Assembly (NCBI GenBank): GCA_018895315.1
Contig: JAHIOK010000094.1
Span: 1 to 9,394 of the forward strand
DNA length: 9,394 nt
Source: Actinomycetota bacterium
Lineage (GTDB): Bacteria > Actinomycetota > Actinomycetes > Actinomycetales > Microbacteriaceae
Direction of reading: 5' to 3'
Part shown: positions 1 through 6,767 of the stretch, piece after piece
How the letters are laid out: each line of letters opens with the position of its first letter
How positions within the stretch are numbered: position 1 is the stretch's first letter
The notes under the pieces: model-generated
What the model was told of the DNA's origin: nothing
Databases searched by the model: none
What the model saw: only the letters and a program-made list of their open reading frames with translations
Translations under genes and position numbers: made by a program

Positions 1-1232
1 CCCATCGCAGCGATCGCCGTGGCCGAACCGACAGCGTCGAAGATCGACAGTGCGGCGGAATTGAACCCTTGGCTCTGCGGGGGCGAGTACGCCAGGGTGA
101 GCACCGTGAGGCGCGGATACATCACGCCCATCCCGGCTCCCGCGAACGTCCACCCCACGATCAGCACGGCCGGATGCCAGCCGTATGCGGCCGTGGCGGT
201 CGCGCAGAGGGCCGCTCCGCCCAGCATGATGATGCCGATCATCGCGATGCGGGTGTTGCCGAGTCGATCGCCGAATCGGCCCTGCAGTTGCGCTCCCAGC
301 GCCCAGGCGATCGCGGAGGTCGTGAGCCCGAGCCCCGCCCATGTCGGGGAGAACCCGTAGTGATCGATCAAGAGGTACGGGACGTAGATCTCCGCACCGA
401 AGAGCGAGCCGGCGATGAGTCCTCGCATCAGCACGACGCTCGGGAGTCCCCGCCTCGCGCGCAGCGTCCCGGGCGGCAGCAGAGGGCGCACCGCCGCGAC
501 GATGACAACGGCGGATACGACGATGATCAGCGGCGACCACGCGCCGCCACCGTCCGCAAGGCTCAGGCCCAATGCACCCACCGCGACGGCGAGCGCGTAT
601 GCCATCCGCCCGACGACGCCGCCGGTCTCCCGCGCCGTCGTGCGCAGATCGACACCGCGCAGACTGACCGCGACCAGCGCGAACGCGATCGTCGTGAGAA
701 GGGCCACGCCCAGGAACACCCAGCGCCAGTGCAGGTATTCCGTCACCGCACCGGCGAGGAAGGGGCCGATCAGCGACGGCACCACCCATGCCGCCGAGAA
801 CGCCGCGAAGACGCGGCCGTGCAGCGCGGATGGGTACACCCGTGCGACGACGACGTAGAGGGCGACGATCTGGCCTCCCGTTCCGAGACCCTGCGTCAGC
901 CGACCCACGACGAGCAGCGACATGGTCGGAGCGAGACCCGCGACGAGCAAGCCCAGCACGAAGAGCGCGACCGCCGTCGTGAGCGCACCCCTCGGTCCGG
1001 TGCGGTCCGACCATGCCCCGGCAGCGACCATCCCGATGACACTCGTCGCGAGCGTGCCGGAGAACGCGACGGCGTAGAGCGCCGCACCGTCCAGATCAGC
1101 GCTGACCACCGGCATCACGGTTGTTATCGCCAGCGACTGGAGTGCTGCGAGAAAGATCAGCGTGACGGACCCGACCGTGACCCCGCCGTACTTCGCGTGC
1201 CAGATTCCCGCGGGTCGCACAACGGCGGTCAC
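1..1232 (-). CDS. MFS family transporter (C-terminus cut by window edge)
   Basis: Reading the minus strand from GTG at 1232 gives 410 uninterrupted codons that run off the window, so the 3' end is missing. The product is a very hydrophobic multi-spanning protein of the major facilitator superfamily, acting in the cytoplasmic membrane. It has a first helix near residues 17-38 and a motif-A-like cytoplasmic loop GMVAAGAWSDRTGPRGAL at about 67-84. The motif GRLTQGLGTGG follows in the region of helix 4, and LHWRWVF is typical of drug/metabolite antiporter branches. A second motif-A copy (GRFGDRLGN) opens the C-terminal half, as expected from the internal MFS duplication. The substrate cannot be read from sequence; multidrug or metabolite export is a guess. 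The GTG start overlaps the TGA of the aminotransferase gene by 4 nt (GTGA), which suggests translational coupling. No strong separate ribosome site is visible. Confidence 0.88.
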   Translation of the reverse strand, partial: MTAVVRPAGIWHAKYGGVTVGSVTLIFLAALQSLAITTVMPVVSADLDGAALYAVAFSGTLATSVIGMVAAGAWSDRTGPRGALTTAVALFVLGLLVAGLAPTMSLLVVGRLTQGLGTGGQIVALYVVVARVYPSALHGRVFAAFSAAWVVPSLIGPFLAGAVTEYLHWRWVFLGVALLTTIAFALVAVSLRGVDLRTTARETGGVVGRMAYALAVAVGALGLSLADGGGAWSPLIIVVSAVVIVAAVRPLLPPGTLRARRGLPSVVLMRGLIAGSLFGAEIYVPYLLIDHYGFSPTWAGLGLTTSAIAWALGAQLQGRFGDRLGNTRIAMIGIIMLGGAALCATATAAYGWHPAVLIVGWTFAGAGMGVMYPRLTVLTLAYSPPQSQGFNSAALSIFDAVGSATAIAAM

Positions 1233-2389
1233 GGGCGGGTGAGCGCCCCGATGCGCTCGATCGCCTCGCGGAGGATCTCGGGCGAGCAGCCGATGTTGAT
1301 GCGCACGTATCCGTTGCCCTCGTCACCGAAGTGGGGCCCGAAGTGGAGCGCGACCTTCGCCTCGCGGAGAATCTTGACCGCGGGGTTCGCACCCCACCCG
1401 AGATCACTCAGATCAACCCATGCGAGGAACCCGGCGTCCGGAATGCGGTATCGCGCACCGGGCACGTGCTCCGCGAGCAGTTCTGCCAGCAGGCGCCGGT
1501 TCTCGTCGAGGGTGGCAAGGAGGCTGTCGAGCCATTCGTCGCTCTCCGGCGATAGCGCAGCGACGCCGGCGAGTGCTCCGAAGAGTCCGGTGCGCCACTC
1601 GACCTCGTCGGGCAGGCCTGCGATCACGCGCGCCGGGCCATCACCCGCCGCGATCATCAGGGCGCACTTGAGCCCCGCGAGGTTGAAGGCCTTGCTCGCA
1701 CTCGTGACCGCAAAGCCCACTTCTGCGGCTGACTCGGATGCCGCCAGGAACGGGGTGAACGTCACGTCGGGCTGGACGAGCGGGGAATGGATCTCGTCGC
1801 TGATCACGGTGGCTCCGTGCGCAGCCGCAATGTCGGCGAGAGCGGCCAGCGAGGCCCGCGAGTGCACGGTTCCGGTCGGGTTGTGCGGATTGCACAGCAA
1901 GAGGGAGCGCGCGCCGGCGGCGAACGCCGCGTCGATCCCGGCCAGATCGAGTTCCCAGCCGTCGGCGGACTCGACCAGCGGGACGCGTTCCACCACGCCA
2001 CCCGCTTCGGGGATGCAGTCGAAGAACGGCGGATACACAGGAGTCGTGACGATCACCCTGTCGCCGGGGCTCGTGACGCACCGGAGCAGCTCGACGACGC
2101 CCATCATGACGTCGCACGTGGTGCGGATGCGATCGGGGCGCACGGTCCACCCGAATCGGCGATCGGCGAACGCCGCATACGCGTCGCGGATGCCCGGGTC
2201 CGGCGGTGTGTAGCCGGTGTCGCCCAGAGCGACCGCGCGCGCCAGCACCTCGGAGACGCGCGGTGCGAGCGCGAAGTCCGTCTCGGCCACGAACATCGGA
2301 AGCACATCGGGCGGATACTTCCGCCACTTCGTGCTGGAGCGCTGCCGCAGATCGTCGATGGACAGTGCGGAGAGGAGGGGTGCGCTCAC
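1229..2389 (-). CDS. MalY/PatB-type PLP aminotransferase, probable cystathionine beta-lyase (C-S lyase)
   Basis: This is a fold-type I PLP enzyme of 386 residues, the usual MalY/PatB length. The N-terminal signature KWRKYPPDVLPMFVAETDF (residues 21-39) is typical of this branch. CNPHNPTG (166-173) and SDEIHSPLV (Asp198) contact the cofactor. SASKAFNLAGLK (230-241) carries the PLP Schiff-base Lys233. RINIG (Arg363) should bind the substrate carboxylate. Family members cleave C-S bonds of cystathionine or cysteine conjugates, giving a thiol or homocysteine plus pyruvate and ammonia; some MalY proteins also have a regulatory role. The exact substrate is inferred. The start is GTG with no convincing ribosome site. 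It lies 43 nt after the DUF59 gene and overlaps the following MFS gene by 4 nt. It is not a NifS/SufS cysteine desulfurase: it has the beta-lyase family motifs and no desulfurase-type catalytic-Cys loop. Confidence 0.9.
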   Translation of the reverse strand: MSAPLLSALSIDDLRQRSSTKWRKYPPDVLPMFVAETDFALAPRVSEVLARAVALGDTGYTPPDPGIRDAYAAFADRRFGWTVRPDRIRTTCDVMMGVVELLRCVTSPGDRVIVTTPVYPPFFDCIPEAGGVVERVPLVESADGWELDLAGIDAAFAAGARSLLLCNPHNPTGTVHSRASLAALADIAAAHGATVISDEIHSPLVQPDVTFTPFLAASESAAEVGFAVTSASKAFNLAGLKCALMIAAGDGPARVIAGLPDEVEWRTGLFGALAGVAALSPESDEWLDSLLATLDENRRLLAELLAEHVPGARYRIPDAGFLAWVDLSDLGWGANPAVKILREAKVALHFGPHFGDEGNGYVRINIGCSPEILREAIERIGALTRP

Positions 2390-2401
2390 CCGTCGAGCCT
2401 A
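2390..2401 (-). promoter_or_regulatory. Possible leaderless promoter (-10 TAGGCT) for the aminotransferase gene
   Basis: On the minus strand TAGGCT (2401 to 2396) fits the relaxed actinobacterial -10 pattern TANNNT and ends 6 nt before the GTG start. Transcription would then begin at or next to the start codon, matching the lack of a Shine-Dalgarno. A 10-bp palindrome CGCCGCGGCG (2406-2415) sits just upstream. No good -35 is seen, so this is tentative. Confidence 0.3.
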
Positions 2402-2432
2402 CCCACGCCGCGGCGCACCGAAGAGTAGCGCG

Positions 2433-2762
2433 TCAGATGGCGAAACCGAGCGCCCGCATCATGTCGCGTCCGTCGTCGGTGATCTTCTCCGGACCCCACG
2501 GCGGCATCCATACCCAGTTGATGCGGAATCGCTCCACGACGTCGTCGAGGGCCTGAGCGGTCTGCTCCTCGAGCACGTCGGTCAGCGGGCAGCCCGCGGA
2601 CGTCAGCGTCATGTGGATGATCAGCGCGTCGTTCTCGTCGTCCCAGGCCAGGTCGTAGATCAGGCCGAGGTCGACGACGTTGATCCCGAGCTCCGGGTCC
2701 ATGACATCTTTCAGAGCCTCGGTGACCTCGTCGTACTTCTCTGAGGTGAGCGTCGCGGTCAT
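2433..2762 (-). CDS. DUF59 / MIP18-family metal-sulfur cluster assembly factor (SufT-like)
   Basis: This 109-residue cytosolic protein is an almost bare DUF59 (MIP18/PaaD-like) domain. Visible family features are DPELGINVVDLGLIYD (22-37), with the conserved DPE at 22-24. TLTSAGCP carries the invariant Cys58, and WMPPWGPEKIT lies near the C-terminus (85-95). DUF59 proteins such as SufT and the eukaryotic CIA factor MIP18 help mature Fe-S proteins or pass clusters to targets; the conserved Cys is thought to be central. It starts with ATG 10 nt after the sufC stop, with only a weak purine run (TAGGG) upstream, and sits last in the SUF cluster, its standard actinobacterial position. In many actinobacteria sufS and sufU lie between sufC and this gene; here they are absent. 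The symbol sufT is plausible but left blank because DUF59 paralogs are easily confused. Confidence 0.9.
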   Translation of the reverse strand: MTATLTSEKYDEVTEALKDVMDPELGINVVDLGLIYDLAWDDENDALIIHMTLTSAGCPLTDVLEEQTAQALDDVVERFRINWVWMPPWGPEKITDDGRDMMRALGFAI

Positions 2763-2772
2763 GGCATCGACC

Positions 2773-3549
2773 CTAGGCCTGCACGGACTCGTCGGCGAGA
2801 GGCGCGACGAAACGGTCGTATCCCTCGTCTTCGAGCCGGTCGGCCAGTTCGGGGCCGCCCTCCTCGACGATGCGTCCGGCGACCATCACGTGCACGAAGT
2901 CGGGGCGGATGTAGCGCAGGATGCGGGTGTAGTGCGTGATCAGCAGCACGCCGAGGTTGGTCTCTTCCTTGGCGCGGTTGACGCCCTCCGAGACGATCTT
3001 GAGCGCGTCGACGTCGAGCCCGGAGTCGGTCTCGTCGAGAACAGCGAGCTTCGGCTTGAGGAGTTCGAGCTGAAGGATCTCGTGGCGCTTCTTCTCGCCG
3101 CCGGAGAATCCCTCGTTCACGTTGCGCTGTGCGAACTTCGGGTCCATCCGCAGCGCCTTCATCGACGCTTTGACGTCTTTCGTCCACGTGCGGATCGCGG
3201 GCGCTTCGCCCTCGATCGCGGTCTTGGCCGTGCGAAGGAAGTTGGTGACGGTCACACCGGGGATCTCGACCGGGTACTGCATCGCGAGGAAGAGCCCCGC
3301 ACGGGCGCGCTCGTCGACCGTCATGGCGAGGACGTCTTCGCCGTCGAGAGTGATCGAACCACTCGTGACCGTGTACTTGGGGTGGCCGGCGATCGTGTAC
3401 GCCAGCGTGGATTTACCCGAACCGTTCGGGCCCATGATCGCGTGGGTCTGACCCGTGCTGATCGTGAGCGTCACGCCGTTGAGGATGGGGGTGGTGCCGG
3501 CATCCGTCTCGACCGTCACGTGGAGGTCGCGGATCTCGAGGACAGACAT
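2773..3549 (-). CDS. sufC: SufC, Fe-S cluster assembly ATPase
   Basis: This soluble ABC-type ATPase of 258 residues (family usually about 250) powers the SufBCD scaffold. The Walker A motif is GPNGSGKST (40-48) and the Q-loop lies at AMQYPVEIPG (Gln91). The family-specific signature is FSGGEKKR (148-155) and Walker B is LAVLDETDSGLD (168-179, Asp172/Glu173). The H-loop is ITHYTRIL (His206). The FSGGEKKR plus DETDSGLD combination, with no transmembrane partner, separates SufC from transporter ATPases. Known role: SufC dimerises on SufB/SufD and drives the shape change that allows cluster assembly. It starts with ATG 21 nt after the Rieske gene, preceded by the purine-rich GAAAGAAG, and ends 10 nt before the DUF59 gene. 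Confidence 0.97.
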   Translation of the reverse strand: MSVLEIRDLHVTVETDAGTTPILNGVTLTISTGQTHAIMGPNGSGKSTLAYTIAGHPKYTVTSGSITLDGEDVLAMTVDERARAGLFLAMQYPVEIPGVTVTNFLRTAKTAIEGEAPAIRTWTKDVKASMKALRMDPKFAQRNVNEGFSGGEKKRHEILQLELLKPKLAVLDETDSGLDVDALKIVSEGVNRAKEETNLGVLLITHYTRILRYIRPDFVHVMVAGRIVEEGGPELADRLEDEGYDRFVAPLADESVQA

Positions 3550-3570
3550 TCAGACTTCTTTCGTCAACTG

Positions 3571-3891
3571 CTACTTGGTGAGCGTCGGGTCGATGAGCAC
3601 GTCGTCTCCATCGATGGTGACGACATAGACGGGTACCGGCTCGTACGCCGGAAGGTTGAGGGGCTTGCCGGTGCGCAGCGAGAACGCGGAGCCGTGGGCC
3701 CAGCACTCCAGCGTGTCGCCCTCGACGAAGCCCTCGGCGAGCGAGATGTCGCCGTGGGTGCAGGTGTCGCCGATCGCGTGGACTTCACCGTTGGAATCGA
3801 GCACGACCGCCATGGGCACGCCATCGATCTCGACGCGCAGAGCGGCGTCTTGTTCCAGTTCGCTCAGCGCGCAGGCGCGGGATGCCGTCAT
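3571..3891 (-). CDS. Rieske-type [2Fe-2S] ferredoxin embedded in the suf operon
   Basis: This 106-residue protein is a single Rieske domain. The two cluster-binding loops are intact: CTHGDISL (Cys44, His46) and CWAHGSAF (Cys63, His66). It should therefore hold a [2Fe-2S] cluster through two Cys and two His. It resembles the small ferredoxin components of non-heme iron dioxygenases, which is how such genes are often named, but no oxygenase gene is nearby. The same kind of gene sits between sufD and sufC in other actinobacteria such as Streptomyces, as I recall, so a role in SUF work (electron supply, or a cluster acceptor or carrier) is inferred from position. There is no signal peptide, so it is cytosolic. 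Its ATG overlaps the sufD TGA by 4 nt (ATGA), which implies coupled translation. Confidence 0.92.
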   Translation of the reverse strand: MTASRACALSELEQDAALRVEIDGVPMAVVLDSNGEVHAIGDTCTHGDISLAEGFVEGDTLECWAHGSAFSLRTGKPLNLPAYEPVPVYVVTIDGDDVLIDPTLTK

Positions 3892-5093
3892 GCCGAAGCT
3901 CCTTCCGCGATCTCCCGGTCGATGGCATCGGTGAGTTCGCTCTCGAGCGAAGGGATGCCGATGCGCTGCACGATCTCGCTGAGGAACCCGACGACGACGA
4001 GGCGACGCGCCTCCGCCTCGGAGATCCCGCGGGCCTGCAGGTAGAACAGCTGCTCGTCGTCGAAGCGACCCGTCGCGCTGGCGTGACCGGCTCCGACGAT
4101 GTCGCCGGTCTCGATCTCGAGGTTCGGGATCGAGTCAGCGCGGGCGCCGTCGGTGAGGACGAGGTTGCGGTTCGCTTCGTAAGAGTCGGTGCCGACGGCA
4201 TCCGGTCCGATCAGCACGTCGCCGATCCAGACGCTCCGTGCGCCGTTCCCCTGCAGAGCGCCCTTGTAGAGCACGTCGCCCTTGGTGTGCGGACCCTTGT
4301 GGTGCAGGTAGACCTGGCTCTCGAGATGCTGGCCAGCATCCGCGAAGGACAGGCCGAACAGGCGCGCCTCCGAGCCCGCACCGGCGAGCTCCACCGAGGG
4401 GTTGACCCGCACGAAGCTGCCGCCGAGGCTGACCACGACGTGCGTGAGCGAGGCATCGCGGTCGACACGCGCCTGGTGCGCCGACACGTGGACGGCGTCG
4501 GCATCCCAGCGCTGGACGCTGACGACCTTCAGGTTGGCACCATCGCGCACGATGATCTCGACGTTCTGCGCGTATTGGGCGGAGCCCGCGTGATAGAGCA
4601 GCACCGTGCCGCGCGACTGCGGCATGGCTTCGATCACGATGTGGGCGTTGCCGTGGCCGCCGATTCCGCGCACGTCGACGCGCAGCGGTTCATCGCGCTC
4701 GATTCCCGCGGGAATACGCAGATGCAGAGCGTTCTCGGAGCGCTTCCAGGCGATCGCCGACGGCAGATCTTCCGGACGGAAGAACTCACCGCGCACGGCC
4801 GCATCCAGGCCCGCCGAGGGCTGAACGAAATCGTCGGGCGCATCGATGGCGTAGTCGATCGCGCTGGCGGAGTCGGACTCCTCATCGGCGAACACCGCGG
4901 TCAGGCGGTCGACCGGCGCGTGCTTCCAGTTGACCTCGCGGCCGGTGGGCACGCCGAATGTCTCTGGATCGAAAGAGGTGAGCCGCTCGGACCGCGTCTG
5001 GATCGGGATCACGGGCGCGGAGCTACTCCCCCATCCGCCGTCGGTGTGTGCCTGGCTGCCAGGCACGGTGCGGGGGGTGGTCGTGGTCGTCAT
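3888..5093 (-). CDS. sufD: SufD, Fe-S cluster scaffold subunit
   Basis: This 401-residue SufBD-family protein is the partner of SufB in the cytosolic SufBC2D scaffold. The body is the expected beta-helix core, ending in the diagnostic C-terminal block GHASATGRFDDEQLFYLQAR. By spacing, its His337 corresponds to the conserved SufD histidine at the SufB-SufD interface (His360 in E. coli, from memory). The C-terminal helical part (about 355-401) binds SufC in known structures. The first 40 residues are low-complexity and Thr/Ser/Pro-rich and look unconserved. The ATG follows the sufB TAG with no gap (TAGATG). A possible ribosome site, AAGGAT, lies inside the last sufB codons about 12 nt upstream. 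The gene ends in an ATGA overlap with the Rieske gene. Confidence 0.96.
   Translation of the reverse strand: MTTTTTPRTVPGSQAHTDGGWGSSSAPVIPIQTRSERLTSFDPETFGVPTGREVNWKHAPVDRLTAVFADEESDSASAIDYAIDAPDDFVQPSAGLDAAVRGEFFRPEDLPSAIAWKRSENALHLRIPAGIERDEPLRVDVRGIGGHGNAHIVIEAMPQSRGTVLLYHAGSAQYAQNVEIIVRDGANLKVVSVQRWDADAVHVSAHQARVDRDASLTHVVVSLGGSFVRVNPSVELAGAGSEARLFGLSFADAGQHLESQVYLHHKGPHTKGDVLYKGALQGNGARSVWIGDVLIGPDAVGTDSYEANRNLVLTDGARADSIPNLEIETGDIVGAGHASATGRFDDEQLFYLQARGISEAEARRLVVVGFLSEIVQRIGIPSLESELTDAIDREIAEGASA
5048..5066. repeat. 19-bp palindrome in the 5' coding part of sufD
   Basis: GTGCCTGGC-T-GCCAGGCAC is a perfect 9+9 inverted repeat around one base. As RNA it would form an 8-bp stem with a 3-nt loop. 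It covers codons 10-16 of sufD, beginning 27 nt inside the gene, in a stretch where the protein looks unconstrained. Confidence 0.85.
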
Positions 5094-6512
5094 CTAGCCG
5101 ACGGATCCTTCCATGCCCATCTCGATGAGCTTGTTGAGCTCGAGGGCGTACTCCATGGGCAGTTCCCGCGCGATGGGCTCGATGAAGCCGCGAACGATCA
5201 TGGCCATGGCCTCGTCCTCCGGCATTCCGCGGGACTGCAAGTAGAAAAGCTGCTCTTCGCTGACCTTCGAGACGGTCGCCTCGTGGCCCAGCTGCACGTC
5301 ATCAACGCGGATATCGATCGACGGGTAGGTGTCGCTGCGCGAGATCGAGTCGACCAGGAGCGCGTCGCAGCGCACCGTGTTGGCCGAGTGATGCGCGTTG
5401 GCGTCGACACGGACCTCGCCGCGATATCCGGCCCTGCCACCGCCACGCGCGATGGACTTCGAGACGATCGAGGACTGCGTGTACGGCGCCATGTGGATCA
5501 TCTTGGCGCCGGCATCCTGGTGCTGCCCGGGACCCGCGAAGGCCACGGAGAGCGTCTCTCCCTTGGCGTGCTCGCCCATGAGGAAGATCGACGGATACTT
5601 CATCGTCACCTTGGAGCCGATGTTGCCGTCGATCCACTCCATCGTCGCGCCCTCGTGGGCCACGGCCCGCTTGGTGACGAGGTTGTAGACGTTGTTGGAC
5701 CAGTTCTGGATCGTCGTGTAACGCACACGGGCGTTCTTCTTGACGATGATCTCGACGACCGCGGAGTGCAGCGAGTCGCTCTTGTAGATCGGCGCGGTGC
5801 AGCCCTCGATGTAGTGCACATACGAGCCTTCGTCGGCGATGATCAGCGTGCGCTCGAACTGGCCCATGTTCTCGGTGTTGATCCGGAAGTAGGCCTGCAG
5901 CGGGATCTCGACGTGAACGCCGGGGGGCACGTAGACGAAGGAACCGCCCGACCACACCGCGGTGTTCAGGGCCGCGAACTTGTTGTCGCCCGCGGGGATG
6001 ATCGTGCCGAAGTACTCTTCGAAGAACTCCGGGTGCTCGCGGAGCGCCGTGTCGGTGTCCATGAAGATGACACCCTGCGCTTCGAGCTGCTCGTTGATCT
6101 GGTGGTACACGACCTCGGACTCGTACTGCGCGGCGACGCCGGCGACGAGACGCTGACGCTCGGCCTCGGGGATGCCGAGCCGCTCGTACGTGTTGCGGAT
6201 CTCTTCGGGAAGCTCTTCCCAGGTGCCGGCCTGCTTCTCGGTGGACCGCACGAAGTACTTGATGTTGTCGAAGTCGATGTCGCTGAGATCGGCGCCCCAG
6301 GTGGGCATCGGCTTGCGTCCGAAGAGCTGGAGTCCCTTGAGGCGGGTCTTCAGCATCCATTCGGGCTCGTTCTTGAGCGTGGAGATGCCACGCACGACGG
6401 ACTCGCTGAGCCCGCGCTGGGCGGCGGCTCCGGCGGCATCGGCGTCGTGCCAGCCGAACTCGTACTGGCCGAGACTCGCAAGCTCGGGTCGATCGATAAG
6501 CACATCGGACAT
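5094..6512 (-). CDS. sufB: SufB, Fe-S cluster scaffold subunit
   Basis: From ATG at 6512 this is a 472-residue SufB, the core scaffold on which Fe-S clusters form in the SufBC2D complex. Diagnostic blocks are [13 protein letters not shown] mid-protein, [12 protein letters not shown] (Cys382) and [19 protein letters not shown] (His410, Glu411). The Cys-to-Glu spacing of 29 matches the Cys405/Glu434 pair I recall as essential in E. coli SufB, so the active centre looks intact. There is no intein, although SufB is a known intein site in mycobacteria. The frame extends 8 codons upstream to GTG at 6536, but ATG 6512 has AGGAG 9 nt before it, so I take 6512. It is the first gene of the operon, is divergent from ctaA, and ends directly against sufD. 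Confidence 0.97.
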   Translation of the reverse strand: MSDVLIDRPELASLGQYEFGWHDADAAGAAAQRGLSESVVRGISTLKNEPEWMLKTRLKGLQLFGRKPMPTWGADLSDIDFDNIKYFVRSTEKQAGTWEELPEEIRNTYERLGIPEAERQRLVAGVAAQYESEVVYHQINEQLEAQGVIFMDTDTALREHPEFFEEYFGTIIPAGDNKFAALNTAVWSGGSFVYVPPGVHVEIPLQAYFRINTENMGQFERTLIIADEGSYVHYIEGCTAPIYKSDSLHSAVVEIIVKKNARVRYTTIQNWSNNVYNLVTKRAVAHEGATMEWIDGNIGSKVTMKYPSIFLMGEHAKGETLSVAFAGPGQHQDAGAKMIHMAPYTQSSIVSKSIARGGGRAGYRGEVRVDANAHHSANTVRCDALLVDSISRSDTYPSIDIRVDDVQLGHEATVSKVSEEQLFYLQSRGMPEDEAMAMIVRGFIEPIARELPMEYALELNKLIEMGMEGSVG

Positions 6513-6520
6513 GACGTCAC

Positions 6521-6529
6521 TCTCCTCTT
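6521..6529 (-). promoter_or_regulatory. sufB ribosome binding site
   Basis: Minus-strand AAGAGGAGA contains AGGAG (6526-6522) separated by 9 nt from ATG 6512. It decides the sufB start, because the upstream GTG at 6536 overlaps this region and has no equivalent site. Confidence 0.8.
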
Positions 6530-6553
6530 GGGCCACAACGGTGTCATCCGCCC

Positions 6554-6596
6554 CGGCATTCCGATTCCCTCGTGGAGTTCCGAGGGTGGGATGCCG
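6554..6596 (-). other. Stem-loop in the presumed sufB 5' leader
   Basis: Two nested inverted repeats stack. The outer CGGCAT / ATGCCG (6554-6559 with 6591-6596) extends by two more G-C pairs across one A-C mismatch on the minus transcript. After a small asymmetric internal loop, the inner CCCTCG / CGAGGG (6567-6572 with 6581-6586) closes an 8-nt loop. The structure ends about 41 nt before the sufB ATG. No T-run follows on either strand, so it is unlikely to be an ordinary terminator. Confidence 0.55.
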
Positions 6597-6632
6597 CTGG
6601 TGGGCCCGATCAAGTGCGCTGACTGCGCGCCT

Positions 6633-6646
6633 ACACTTGTTCGTGT
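6633..6646. promoter_or_regulatory. ACAC-N6-GTGT dyad, candidate regulator site upstream of sufB
   Basis: A short symmetric element lies in the sufB-ctaA divergent region, between the candidate suf -10 and the sufB start. It resembles the ACACT/AGTGT-type half-sites I recall for mycobacterial SufR, but only loosely. Four-base arms are common by chance. Confidence 0.25.
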
Positions 6647-6682
6647 TGCGGAGCGCGTCTGCGCTGCATCACGAACCCTTTG

Positions 6683-6688
6683 ATTCTA
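6683..6688 (-). promoter_or_regulatory. Candidate -10 element (TAGAAT) for the suf operon
   Basis: Minus-strand TAGAAT matches TATAAT at five of six bases and is the best -10 in the intergenic region. It predicts a start near 6676 and a leader of about 165 nt before sufB. No recognisable -35 lies 16-19 nt upstream, so activation by a regulator or a tolerant sigma factor would be needed. Confidence 0.35.
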
Positions 6689-6752
6689 CAGGTTCCGCCC
6701 TCGCTCCGGGTGGACGGCACCCGTCCTCGCCGCTAGCGCGGAGGGACTTCCC

Positions 6753-6758
6753 AGGAGG
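6753..6758 (+). promoter_or_regulatory. ctaA ribosome binding site
   Basis: A consensus AGGAGG lies 9 nt before the ATG at 6768 and fixes the ctaA start. An imperfect inverted repeat (GTCC at 6723-6726 with GGAC at 6744-6747, around CGCTAGCG) lies just upstream in the leader. Confidence 0.85.
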
Positions 6759-6767
6759 CGAGACGTC

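Noticed and set aside
69..2213. A 714-codon plus-strand open frame opposite the MFS and aminotransferase genes
   Set aside because: The product is an Arg/Asp/His-rich low-complexity shadow, while the minus strand encodes full family motifs in both genes.
5094..6512. Possible intein in SufB
   Set aside because: SufB is a known intein host, but this copy has standard length and uninterrupted family motifs.
3882..6683. A 933-codon open frame on the plus strand opposite sufD and sufB
   Set aside because: It is antisense to two unmistakable genes. Its protein is Asp/Arg/His/Val-rich with no recognisable domain, a normal shadow of high-GC coding sequence.
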